Assembly: GCF_027706845.1 (NCBI RefSeq)
Contig: NZ_JAQGCZ010000004.1
Coordinates: 434,001-498,000 of the forward strand
Origin: Mycolicibacterium sp. BiH015
GTDB taxonomy: Bacteria; Actinomycetota; Actinomycetes; Mycobacteriales; Mycobacteriaceae
Direction of reading: 5' to 3'
DNA: 64,000 nt
Positions 8,882 through 16,169 of this stretch are shown piece after piece; within the stretch, counting starts at the first letter, position 1; each line of letters starts with the position of its first letter. The notes below the pieces were generated by a model that was not told the DNA's origin, did not search any database, and worked only from the letters and a program-made list of their open reading frames with translations. Both the position numbers and the translations under genes were made by a program.

Positions 8882-9996
8882 TGAGCACCAGGTCGACATG
8901 GGTCGCCGTCGCGGTGACCGGCCTCGTTGCGGCGGTGGTCGCGGTATCGCTGGCGTGGACCTACCTCGGGGACAAGATGAACACCATCTCGGTCACCGCT
9001 CAATTCGACAGTGCTGCAGGACTGTACGAGGGAAACACTGTCGCGGTGCTCGGCATGCCGGTCGGTACGGTGCAGAGGATCGTCCCGAAAGGCGGCTACG
9101 TCGAGGTCGAGTTCTCTGTCGACGGTGATGTCCGGGTACCCGCGGACGTGATGGCGGTGACGATCTCGAATTCGATTCTCACCGACCGCCAGATCGAGCT
9201 GACGCCACCCTACACGGACGGCCCGACCTTGCAGGACCACGACACCATCGGCCTCAACCGCACCCGGACGCCCGTCGAATTCGCCCGCGTTCTCGACGTT
9301 CTCGACAAGTTGTCGACCTCGTTGCGCGGTGACGGCAACGGACAGGGTCCCGTCGCAGACGTGGTCAACGCCAGCGCTGCGATCGCGGACGGGAACGGTC
9401 AGGCGATGAAGGATGCCCTCGGCGAACTGTCCGTGGCGCTGCGGCTCAGCTCAGATCGCGGCGAGGTGACGCGCGATCAACTCACCACCATCATCCGTAA
9501 TGTCAGCACGCTGTTCCAAGCGGCGGCGGACAACGACGCCACCCTGCGCGACTTCGGCTCGACCATAAGGCAACTCAGCCAGATCCTGGCCGACGAGAAC
9601 TTCGGCTCGGGTACCACGGGCCAAAAGCTCAACAACGTCATCAACCAGCTCGGTGAGGTGCTCGACACCCACCGCGACGCGATCAAGCAGATCGTGGCCA
9701 ACGGCGACACCGCGCTCACCACAACGGTCGAGCATCAGCGTGACCTCGCCGAGTTCCTCGACGTGGCCCCGATGACGCTCGACAACATCTACAACGCGAT
9801 CGACCGGACCAACGGTGCGGTGCGCGTCCACGTACTGACCGACAAGGTGTTGTTCGACACCCAGACGGTCAAGGAGATGTGCAACATGATGGGCCTGCGC
9901 CAGTTGGGCTGCAGCACTGGAACCCTGCAGGACTTCGGCCCCGATTTCGGTCTCAGCTACGTCCTCGACGGACTGGCCGCCATGGGGCAGAAGTGA
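8881..9996 (+). CDS. Mce family protein, MceD position
   Basis: A 371-residue Mce subunit starting at the ATG at 8881, which overlaps the mceC stop. It has a membrane segment at about residues 8-28 and then the Mce domain with GLYEGNTVAVLGMPVG and SNSILTDRQIEL. A helical region follows, with CNMMGLRQLGCSTG near the C-terminus. It has no lipobox and no proline-rich tail. The gene runs into the next one by a 4-base GTGA overlap, keeping the operon translationally coupled. Confidence 0.83.
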   Translation: MSTRSTWVAVAVTGLVAAVVAVSLAWTYLGDKMNTISVTAQFDSAAGLYEGNTVAVLGMPVGTVQRIVPKGGYVEVEFSVDGDVRVPADVMAVTISNSILTDRQIELTPPYTDGPTLQDHDTIGLNRTRTPVEFARVLDVLDKLSTSLRGDGNGQGPVADVVNASAAIADGNGQAMKDALGELSVALRLSSDRGEVTRDQLTTIIRNVSTLFQAAADNDATLRDFGSTIRQLSQILADENFGSGTTGQKLNNVINQLGEVLDTHRDAIKQIVANGDTALTTTVEHQRDLAEFLDVAPMTLDNIYNAIDRTNGAVRVHVLTDKVLFDTQTVKEMCNMMGLRQLGCSTGTLQDFGPDFGLSYVLDGLAAMGQK

Positions 9997-11210
9997 TCGC
10001 GCGGCCGGCCAGAACCGTACTGACACTGGTGACGACGGCGTGCCTGTCTGCATCGGCCTGCGCCACAGAGGGTTTGGCGAGTCTCTCGCTGCCCGCTCCC
10101 GGTGGCGGGTCGGGCGGGTACACGCTCACCGCCGTGTTCTCCAACGCTCTCAACCTGCCCGCGATGGCGAAGGTGAAGCTGGCCGGTGCGGACGTGGGTG
10201 AGCTCGTCTCGATGGAGGCCCGCAACTACACCGCGGTCACCACGCTGCGGATCCGGGACGGCGTTCAGCTGCCTCGTGGCAGCACCGCCGAACTGCGTTC
10301 GGCGACTCCGCTCGGCGACGTGTTCGTCGCCCTCAAGCCACCCGCGACCACGGCACCGGGCGCACCTCTGCTGCGCGACGGCGACACCATCGGTCTCGAA
10401 TCCACCGCGGCCGCAGCAACAGTCGAGTCGGTCCTGAGCTCGGCAGCGATTCTCGTCAACGGCGGAGCGGTACGGAACTTCACCGACATCATCAACGGCC
10501 TCGGCAAGGCCACCGGCGATCAAGGTCACGCGTTCGGGACGTTGATCCGAAAGACCAACCATACCCTCGGCACCCTGAACGACCGCTCAGACGAGATTTC
10601 GTCTGCCCTGACCGAGACGTCGCGCCTCGTCGACCAGCTCGAGGACAAGAACCAAGCACTCGGCGAGGTGATGGACGCCGCAGGCCCGGCGACGGACACG
10701 CTTGCCGCGCACACCACCGAGATCGCCGATCTGGTGGTGCAACTCGGTGACACCGCCGAGCAACTTCAGAAGTTCCCGTCCGTCGCGGGCACCGACACCA
10801 GCGGCCGCAGTGTCGTGGCTGACACCAATACGATCGCCGGTGCGTGGAACGACGTGGTGTTGACACCGGATGCGAACCTCTACGCGCTCAACAGGTTGAT
10901 GCCGCCGTTCGTGAAGGCGACAACCAGCAACGCGATCGCGGTGCGGGCCAGTATCGACAGATTGATTCTCGGATCGATCCCTGACATCGGATTCACCGGA
11001 GACCCGGGGCTGCACGGTCCCAAGCGGTACAACTGGCACCAGCTGGTCGGCTCACTGCAGTACACCCTCTACCGCTTGCAGGAGCGGATCGTCGGCAAGG
11101 GGCCGGGCGTCCCACAGGTGCCGGTGATCCCGAGTCCCACCGAACCCGGTGTGATCGCGCCCGTACCGGCCCCCGCTCCGTCGCCACCGCCGGGGGAGCC
11201 GCCACGATGA
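9993..11210 (+). CDS. Mce family lipoprotein, MceE position
   Basis: A 405-residue Mce subunit predicted to be an exported lipoprotein, the usual character of MceE (LprK/LprN type). The N-terminus has a short hydrophobic segment (VLTLVTTACLSASACATEG), and the cysteine of SASAC at about residue 24 is the probable lipidation site, although residue -3 is Ala rather than the preferred Leu. The Mce domain follows (NLPAMAKVKLAGADVGEL, ATPLGDVFVALKP). The C-terminal tail is proline-rich. The GTG at 9993 lies in a GTGA overlap with mceD; a reading from 9879 would run through mceD and is rejected. Confidence 0.83.
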   Translation: MIARPARTVLTLVTTACLSASACATEGLASLSLPAPGGGSGGYTLTAVFSNALNLPAMAKVKLAGADVGELVSMEARNYTAVTTLRIRDGVQLPRGSTAELRSATPLGDVFVALKPPATTAPGAPLLRDGDTIGLESTAAAATVESVLSSAAILVNGGAVRNFTDIINGLGKATGDQGHAFGTLIRKTNHTLGTLNDRSDEISSALTETSRLVDQLEDKNQALGEVMDAAGPATDTLAAHTTEIADLVVQLGDTAEQLQKFPSVAGTDTSGRSVVADTNTIAGAWNDVVLTPDANLYALNRLMPPFVKATTSNAIAVRASIDRLILGSIPDIGFTGDPGLHGPKRYNWHQLVGSLQYTLYRLQERIVGKGPGVPQVPVIPSPTEPGVIAPVPAPAPSPPPGEPPR

Positions 11211-12457
11211 TCGGATCACTCGCTGACACAGCGGTTCGCGTGGCCCGCGCAGGGCACCGCCGACGTGACTGGCTGTCCACCGCAGCCCTGATCATGACGC
11301 TTGTCATCGCGTCGGTGTACCTGTGTCTCGGAGCGCTGCAGGTGAATCCGCTTGCGTCGAGCTACCGCGTGACGGTCGAGCTGCCCGAGTCGGCGGGCCT
11401 GCTGCCCAATCAGAACGTCACGATGCGAGGAGTGCCGATCGGCCGCGTCGAGCGACTCGACATCACACCCGCCGGCGTCAACGCCGTCGTCTCCGTCGAT
11501 TCGTCAGTCGCGGTGCCGATCTCGGGCGCAGTCCGCGTCTCGGGGCTCTCGCCGGCGGGCGAACAGTACATCGACTTCGTCGCCGAAAACGACGAGGGGC
11601 CCTATCTCGGCGACGGCAGCGTCGTTGCGCAGAGCGACACCACCGTCCCAGTCAGTCTGGCCGACCTGCTCGCCAACGCCGACGGGGCGCTCGCCCAGGT
11701 CGATCCCGACAAGCTTGAGCTCATCAAACGCGAACTGAGCATGAGCGAAGCGGGGCCCCAGAAGCTCGCAGACGTCATCGACGGCGGCACATTCCTTCTC
11801 ACGACGCTGGATTCGGTGCTTCCCGAAACGGTGAGCACGTTGCGCAGCAGCCGGATCGTGCTGACGCTGGCGGCCGACAAGAACGCAGGTATCGACGTCG
11901 CGTCGGCCAACCTCAGCGAGACGTTCGACGGTGTCAACAGGATGCGTGAAGGCTTCCGTACATTCACCACCCGCACCCCGGAGACGCTGGCGTCCGTCGA
12001 CAACCTGTTCACCGACAACTCGGAGACGATGGTGCAGCTGCTCGGCAGCCTCGCCTCCACGTCGCAGCTGCTGTATCTGCGAGTGCCTGCGCTCAACGCG
12101 TTGTTCCCGACGTACCGCACGTCGGTGCTCGACGCCATCGGCAGCATCATGCACGACAACGGCCTCTGGGCGACCGGTGATATCTATCCGCGTTACTCCT
12201 GCGACTACGGCACGCCCCGGCTGCCGCCGTCGTCGGCGGACTATCCCGAACCGTTCATGTACACCTATTGCCGCGACGACCACCCGGGTGTGCTGGTACG
12301 GGGTGCCAAGAACGCGCCGCGCCCGGCGGGAGACGACACTGCCGGTCCGCCGCCGGGTGCCGACCTCGGGCGTACCACCGACCCGACTCCCAAGGGTCGC
12401 TACACGATTCCGACGCCCTACGGCGGCCCGACGCTGCCGATCGAACCACCCCGCTGA
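11207..12457 (+). CDS. Mce family protein, MceF position
   Basis: A 416-residue Mce subunit, the last of the six, starting in a 4-base ATGA overlap with mceE. A membrane segment spans about residues 26-46. The Mce domain follows (LLPNQNVTMRGVPIGRVERL, SPAGEQYIDFV), then a helical region and a proline- and glycine-rich tail with a cysteine-containing segment (YSCDYGTP, YTYCRDDH). Position and domain order match MceF. An 18-base gap separates it from the Mce-associated gene. Confidence 0.85.
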   Translation: MIGSLADTAVRVARAGHRRRDWLSTAALIMTLVIASVYLCLGALQVNPLASSYRVTVELPESAGLLPNQNVTMRGVPIGRVERLDITPAGVNAVVSVDSSVAVPISGAVRVSGLSPAGEQYIDFVAENDEGPYLGDGSVVAQSDTTVPVSLADLLANADGALAQVDPDKLELIKRELSMSEAGPQKLADVIDGGTFLLTTLDSVLPETVSTLRSSRIVLTLAADKNAGIDVASANLSETFDGVNRMREGFRTFTTRTPETLASVDNLFTDNSETMVQLLGSLASTSQLLYLRVPALNALFPTYRTSVLDAIGSIMHDNGLWATGDIYPRYSCDYGTPRLPPSSADYPEPFMYTYCRDDHPGVLVRGAKNAPRPAGDDTAGPPPGADLGRTTDPTPKGRYTIPTPYGGPTLPIEPPR

Positions 12458-12475
12458 CAGATCCAAGGAGCTGAC

Positions 12476-13078
12476 ATGTCCGTCCCGACCGACACGGAAC
12501 TCGAAGACGAGAAGACCGATACCGAGGACAAGACCGACACCGAGGTGACAGTTGACGAGGAAGGCTCGCCCGAACCAGACGGGGGCAAGCCGGCCCGATC
12601 CTGGCGGCGGCGTGTGGTCGGGGGCGGCACCGCGCTGCTTCTCGCGGGCAGCCTCGCGACATCGGGATTCCTCGGTTGGCAGCTGTGGCAGGACCACCAG
12701 GTCACCCGCGCGGGACAGCAGGCCCAGACGGCCGCCGTGCAGTATGCGCAGGTGCTGACCAGCATCGACTCGGCAAAGGTCGACGAGAATTTCAACCAGG
12801 TGCTCGACGGCGCGACCGGCGAATTCAAGGACATGTACTCGCAGTCGAGCATGCAGCTCCGTCAGCTGCTGATCGACAACAAGGCGGCCGCGCACGGTGT
12901 CGTCGTGGAGTCGGCGATCCAGTCCGAGACCGAGGACAAGGTGGTCGTGCTGCTGTTCGTCGACCAGTCGGTATCCAACAGCGCCGTTCCCGATCCGCGG
13001 ATCGACCGCAGCCGGATCAAAATGACCATGGAGTACGTCGACGGACGTTGGCGTGCAAGCAAAGTCGAGCTCCCCTGA
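12476..13078 (+). CDS. Mce-associated membrane protein (Mas)
   Basis: A 200-residue Mce-associated protein. The first 45 residues are highly acidic and Thr-rich (TELEDEKTDTEDKTDTE), followed by an RRR cluster, one membrane helix at about residues 47-67 and a periplasmic domain of the SnoaL/VirB8-like type seen in Mas proteins. Mas proteins are thought to stabilise or assist Mce complexes (OmamA and Rv1972/Rv1973-like). A good ribosome-binding site, AAGGAG, lies 5 bases before the ATG. It follows mceF by 18 bases, as in other mycobacterial mce loci. Confidence 0.82.
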   Translation: MSVPTDTELEDEKTDTEDKTDTEVTVDEEGSPEPDGGKPARSWRRRVVGGGTALLLAGSLATSGFLGWQLWQDHQVTRAGQQAQTAAVQYAQVLTSIDSAKVDENFNQVLDGATGEFKDMYSQSSMQLRQLLIDNKAAAHGVVVESAIQSETEDKVVVLLFVDQSVSNSAVPDPRIDRSRIKMTMEYVDGRWRASKVELP

Positions 13079-13086
13079 GCGCCGTG

Positions 13087-13872
13087 ATGCGGACCGCCAA
13101 GATCGCAGTAGCAGCGATGACGGCCGCCGGACTGCTGACGGTCGCACCGGGTGCGTCCGCGTCGGTCGTATCGTTCTGTGAGGGCCTCGGCGGAATCTGG
13201 GATGGCCAGTACTGCCGCACCACCGTGACCTCCGAGCGAAACGCGGTCCGCGACATCAAGATCGCGATTCCCGACGAGTTCGTCGACGATCCGGTGGCAG
13301 GTCCCGTCGTACGGGACTACCTGAGCGCGCTCGTGAACAACTGGAGGACCGTAGGCGCGAAGATGGCCGCCGACAGCTTCGGCGAGGGCAACTATCAGAT
13401 CTTCCGGCGCGGTCCGATCGCCAGCCTCGTCTACCGCGAGACGTACCACGCCGACGGACCCGACTTCAACAACGCCTACCGCACCTTCACCTTCGACATG
13501 TCCACGGGGGCAAGGCTGCAACTGGTCGATGTACTCAAGCCCGGTACCGACCTCGCGGCCATCCCACCGCTGGCGCACCCGTTCATCGTGCGTGCGCTCG
13601 ATGCCGCACCGCCCCCGCACCAACCGGGTAGCTATCCCTTCGTCGCCGACCGCTGGACGCCGGACAAGGTGTACTCGGGTGGCTACAAGGCATGGGTGCT
13701 GACCCCCGACGAACTCGTGCTCTACATGCCGGACTATCCGGTGGGGCGCGATTCGCCGACCAACTTCACGCCGGGGATCATGCAGTGGTCGATGGATGGC
13801 GGCACGGTGCAGGCACACATCCCGCTCGCTGCCCTCGCGCCGATTCTGCGTCCCGAATTCGGTGGAACCTGA
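13087..13872 (+). CDS. Exported DUF3298/RsiV-like (MPT64-type) protein at mce operon end
   Basis: A 261-residue exported protein. It has a signal peptide (MRTAKIAVAAMTAAGLLTVA, cleavage probably after ASA) and then a domain resembling the RsiV/DUF3298 fold of MPT64: the YRTFTFDMSTGARLQLVDV segment, a YKAWVLTPDELVLYMPDYPVG strand and a final amphipathic segment. Two cysteines (FCEG, QYCRT) near the mature N-terminus could form a disulfide. The ATG at 13087 directly follows an in-frame GTG at 13084; either could be used, and coupling to the mas gene 8 bases upstream is likely. A role in the Mce system is inferred from operon membership only. Confidence 0.7.
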   Translation: MRTAKIAVAAMTAAGLLTVAPGASASVVSFCEGLGGIWDGQYCRTTVTSERNAVRDIKIAIPDEFVDDPVAGPVVRDYLSALVNNWRTVGAKMAADSFGEGNYQIFRRGPIASLVYRETYHADGPDFNNAYRTFTFDMSTGARLQLVDVLKPGTDLAAIPPLAHPFIVRALDAAPPPHQPGSYPFVADRWTPDKVYSGGYKAWVLTPDELVLYMPDYPVGRDSPTNFTPGIMQWSMDGGTVQAHIPLAALAPILRPEFGGT

Positions 13873-13874
13873 GC

Positions 13875-14459
13875 ATGTTCCGCTGGTTGTCGGTGGTGCT
13901 GGCGGTGCCGATACTGTTCGCGCCCGTCGGCCACGCTCAGCCGGACGCCGACGGAGCGGCGCCGACGCTGCCGGTGTTCACGCCCCACCCGTCGAACTGG
14001 GCGCCCGACTACACGGTGTTTCCGTACAACCTGTGGCGGAACCGCGTGACGCCGGAACAGCTCACCGCCGAGCGCGAATCCTGTCAGTGGTTCAACGCCC
14101 AGTACGACCTGCTCATGAATCGGGTCTACGGGTTTCAGCAGTACCTGGGTGACCATGACGACGACTGGGCCACCCCCGGAGTGAGCCACGCCGGCGACAT
14201 CGTCGCGGCCGACCTGAACCAGTCCGCCGCGTTCCTCAAGCCTCGCGCGCACACCCTGTTCATCATCAACTATCCCGACCAGAGCGAGTATTCGCCGCTC
14301 TTCCACGGTGATTCGATCTTCCGGCTGTGGTACCAGTTCACCCAGATCAGCGACAAGATCAGCCGACGCCTTCCGTCGGGGCAGATCAACGCCAACATCG
14401 CGACGGCCAACGTATACGGCAGGGCGATCCGCGATTCCGGTGTGTGCGCCGGCGCCTGA
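13875..14459 (+). CDS. Exported protein of unknown function, last gene of mce operon
   Basis: A 194-residue exported protein. After a signal peptide (MFRWLSVVLAVPILFAPVGH) the mature part is rich in aromatic residues (SNWAPDYTVFPYNLWRNRVT, YGFQQYLGDHDDDW) with two cysteines, one near residue 75 and one near the end (SGVCAGA). No catalytic motif is recognised. It begins 2 bases after the preceding stop and is the last gene before a promoter, so it belongs to the mce transcription unit. It may correspond to the conserved proteins found downstream of mce3 in M. tuberculosis, but this was not verified. Confidence 0.65.
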   Translation: MFRWLSVVLAVPILFAPVGHAQPDADGAAPTLPVFTPHPSNWAPDYTVFPYNLWRNRVTPEQLTAERESCQWFNAQYDLLMNRVYGFQQYLGDHDDDWATPGVSHAGDIVAADLNQSAAFLKPRAHTLFIINYPDQSEYSPLFHGDSIFRLWYQFTQISDKISRRLPSGQINANIATANVYGRAIRDSGVCAGA

Positions 14460-14475
14460 CGGGCGGACCAGCTTG

Positions 14476-14513
14476 TTGACATGTTGACACATAAAGCTAG
14501 TCTTTGTGTCAAC
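14476..14513 (+). promoter_or_regulatory. Promoter with overlapping palindromic operator for the mpaB-tetR-fadD unit
   Basis: A -35 TTGACA (14476-14481) and a -10 TAGTCT (14498-14503) are separated by 16 bases. Overlapping them is an inverted repeat with perfect 9-base arms, GTTGACACA at 14483-14491 and TGTGTCAAC at 14505-14513; a further AAAG/CTTT pairing lies inside. The symmetry and the cotranscribed TetR gene suggest an autoregulated TetR operator. Confidence 0.7.
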
Positions 14514-14532
14514 GACAACGTCGGGAGGCGCC

Positions 14533-15492
14533 ATGGTCGCGATCGCCGGGGATTCCCCCGATACTGTCGCCGGGCCAGTCAGGCCCAAGGTCATCTCCGA
14601 GTTCCGTAAACACTCCGGAAGCGTGCTCGGTGGCTTCTTCGGGGCGGCAGCGTTCGACGAGGTCGCCCTCGTCCCGGTCGCTGCCGCCGTGGACAAGACG
14701 GGACGATTCGCCAACAACTTCGCCGATCGCGGCGTCAGGAGCGGCTTTTCGGCGCTCCTCGCCATCTGGGGCGACGCCACCGATCGAGCCGCCGAAGGCG
14801 AGCGTCTCAAGACCATGCACCGCGAGGTGCGTGGCCGCGGCACGGGCGACTTCGCCGACGTCCGCTACAGCGCCCTGGACCCCCAGCTGTGGAACTGGAT
14901 CGCCGTCAGCGGACTGTTCGTGGTGCTGAACTCGTTCACCCCCTGCACCGGCATCACGATGACCGAGGACGAACAGGAAGTGGCGTATCAGCAATTGCTG
15001 GAGAGTTTCCGCTCGCTGGAACTGCCCGGCAAGAACGCCAAGTTGCCGGCCACCTACGCCGAAGCGACCGCGTACTACGAATCGATGGTCGAATCGGGTC
15101 TGGCATCGAATCCTTTTCTGCGCCGCGTCACCGAGAACCTGACGAAGCTGCCGCTGCCGACGCTCGTCCTTCCGCCTATGGTGCGGCTGGCACTGACGCC
15201 GGGCTGGCTGGCTTTATGCCCCCTTGCGGGCCGTGTCGTCACGGTGTGCTCGTTCGGCATCCTGCACCCGGGCATCCGGGAGATGACGGGATTTCAGTGG
15301 GAACCCCGCCATGACCGTGAGTTCGCGCTGTACACGCGGGTTCTTCAGCTGGCATGGCACACCCTGCCGGACCGCATTCTGCTGATTCCCCTGGCCCGCA
15401 ACAGGATCGAGTACGAGCAGCTGGTGCGGTTGCACCGCTCCGTTGCGCTCGACTCGTTTGCGCCGCCACCCGGCCGGTGCCCGGTCGGCTGA
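14533..15492 (+). CDS. MpaB/DUF2236-family oxygenase-like protein
   Basis: A 319-residue protein of the DUF2236 family, which includes the fungal oxygenase MpaB and the latex-clearing (rubber) oxygenase Lcp, heme-dependent enzymes that cleave or oxidise hydrophobic isoprenoid chains. It shows the family features: an FFGAAAFDEVALVPVAAAVD start, a TMHREVRGRG helix with the conserved histidine, and NSFTPCTGITMTEDEQ in the centre. The C-terminus has a WHTLPDRILLIP segment. The ATG at 14533 follows GGAGG by 4 bases. An upstream GTG at 14506 lies inside the operator palindrome and is therefore unlikely. It is followed closely by a TetR gene and a FadD gene, suggesting breakdown of a hydrophobic compound. 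Confidence 0.75.
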   Translation: MVAIAGDSPDTVAGPVRPKVISEFRKHSGSVLGGFFGAAAFDEVALVPVAAAVDKTGRFANNFADRGVRSGFSALLAIWGDATDRAAEGERLKTMHREVRGRGTGDFADVRYSALDPQLWNWIAVSGLFVVLNSFTPCTGITMTEDEQEVAYQQLLESFRSLELPGKNAKLPATYAEATAYYESMVESGLASNPFLRRVTENLTKLPLPTLVLPPMVRLALTPGWLALCPLAGRVVTVCSFGILHPGIREMTGFQWEPRHDREFALYTRVLQLAWHTLPDRILLIPLARNRIEYEQLVRLHRSVALDSFAPPPGRCPVG

Positions 15493-15499
15493 TGTCGTG

Positions 15500-16087
15500 A
15501 TGCGACGCGCACGGAACAACGACAGCCCCACCGAGCAGGAGTCGGCGATTCTCAAGGCCGCGGCCGAGGAGGTCGCCCTCGTCGGGGTGGGCCGGCTCAG
15601 TATGGATGTGGTCGCGCGGCAGGCCGGCGTCAGCCGCAGCACGCTGTATCGCCGGTTCCCCAGCCGGGACGCCCTGATCACGGAACTGGGCCGCCAGACC
15701 TTCGACTTCGCGATGGCCCGCCTGCAGACGGTGGCTATCGATTCCGGCCCGCAGCAGGCGGCCGTCGCCGCGTTCCGCGAAGGTGTGCGTCTGCTCACCG
15801 GTGAGCCGGTGATGCGCCGGTTCCTGCAACTCGACGGTGAGTTCAGCGCGACTGCCGGGATGATCGACGAGGCCCGGCTGTTCCTTGTGAGCGCCGCGAC
15901 CGCGATGGCGAAGGCGTTGCGCGCGGCGGGCGCGACGATGCCTGATGACAAGCTGCTCGCCGTCGCGGAGGTGCACATCCGGCTGGCGGTGTCGCTGGTG
16001 CAGGTCAGCACCGAGGTCCTCGACGTGACCGATGACGACGCTGTCACCCGCTACGCGCAGACCTACCTTGCGCCGCTGGTCAGATAG
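15500..16087 (+). CDS. TetR/AcrR-family transcriptional regulator
   Basis: A 195-residue TetR repressor with a clear N-terminal helix-turn-helix (residues about 33-55, MDVVARQAGVSRSTLYRRF) and a helical ligand-binding domain. It lies 7 bases after the mpaB-like gene and just before fadD, so it probably controls its own operon through the palindrome at 14483-14513. An in-frame GTG at 15497 immediately precedes the chosen ATG. The ligand is unknown; an acyl-CoA or the oxygenase substrate is possible. Confidence 0.82.
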   Translation: MRRARNNDSPTEQESAILKAAAEEVALVGVGRLSMDVVARQAGVSRSTLYRRFPSRDALITELGRQTFDFAMARLQTVAIDSGPQQAAVAAFREGVRLLTGEPVMRRFLQLDGEFSATAGMIDEARLFLVSAATAMAKALRAAGATMPDDKLLAVAEVHIRLAVSLVQVSTEVLDVTDDDAVTRYAQTYLAPLVR

Positions 16088-16169
16088 GAGAAGTGAAACT
16101 GTGAATCACATAACTCGGATTGGGCGAATACGGTCAGCGCAGCGCACCGGCGTGGCACGCTTGTCGACC

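Noticed and set aside
11504..13147. 547-codon open frame opposite mceF and mas
   Set aside because: The plus-strand genes have clear Mce motifs and coupled starts; the minus-strand frame shows no domain.
1906..14459. The mce block considered as a recent horizontally acquired island
   Set aside because: No integrase, tRNA target site, flanking direct repeats or base-composition change were seen; the block looks native to mycobacteria.
14506..14532. GTG at 14506 as the start of the MpaB-like gene
   Set aside because: It lies inside the right arm of the operator palindrome and 3 bases from the -10 box, while the ATG at 14533 has a good ribosome-binding site.
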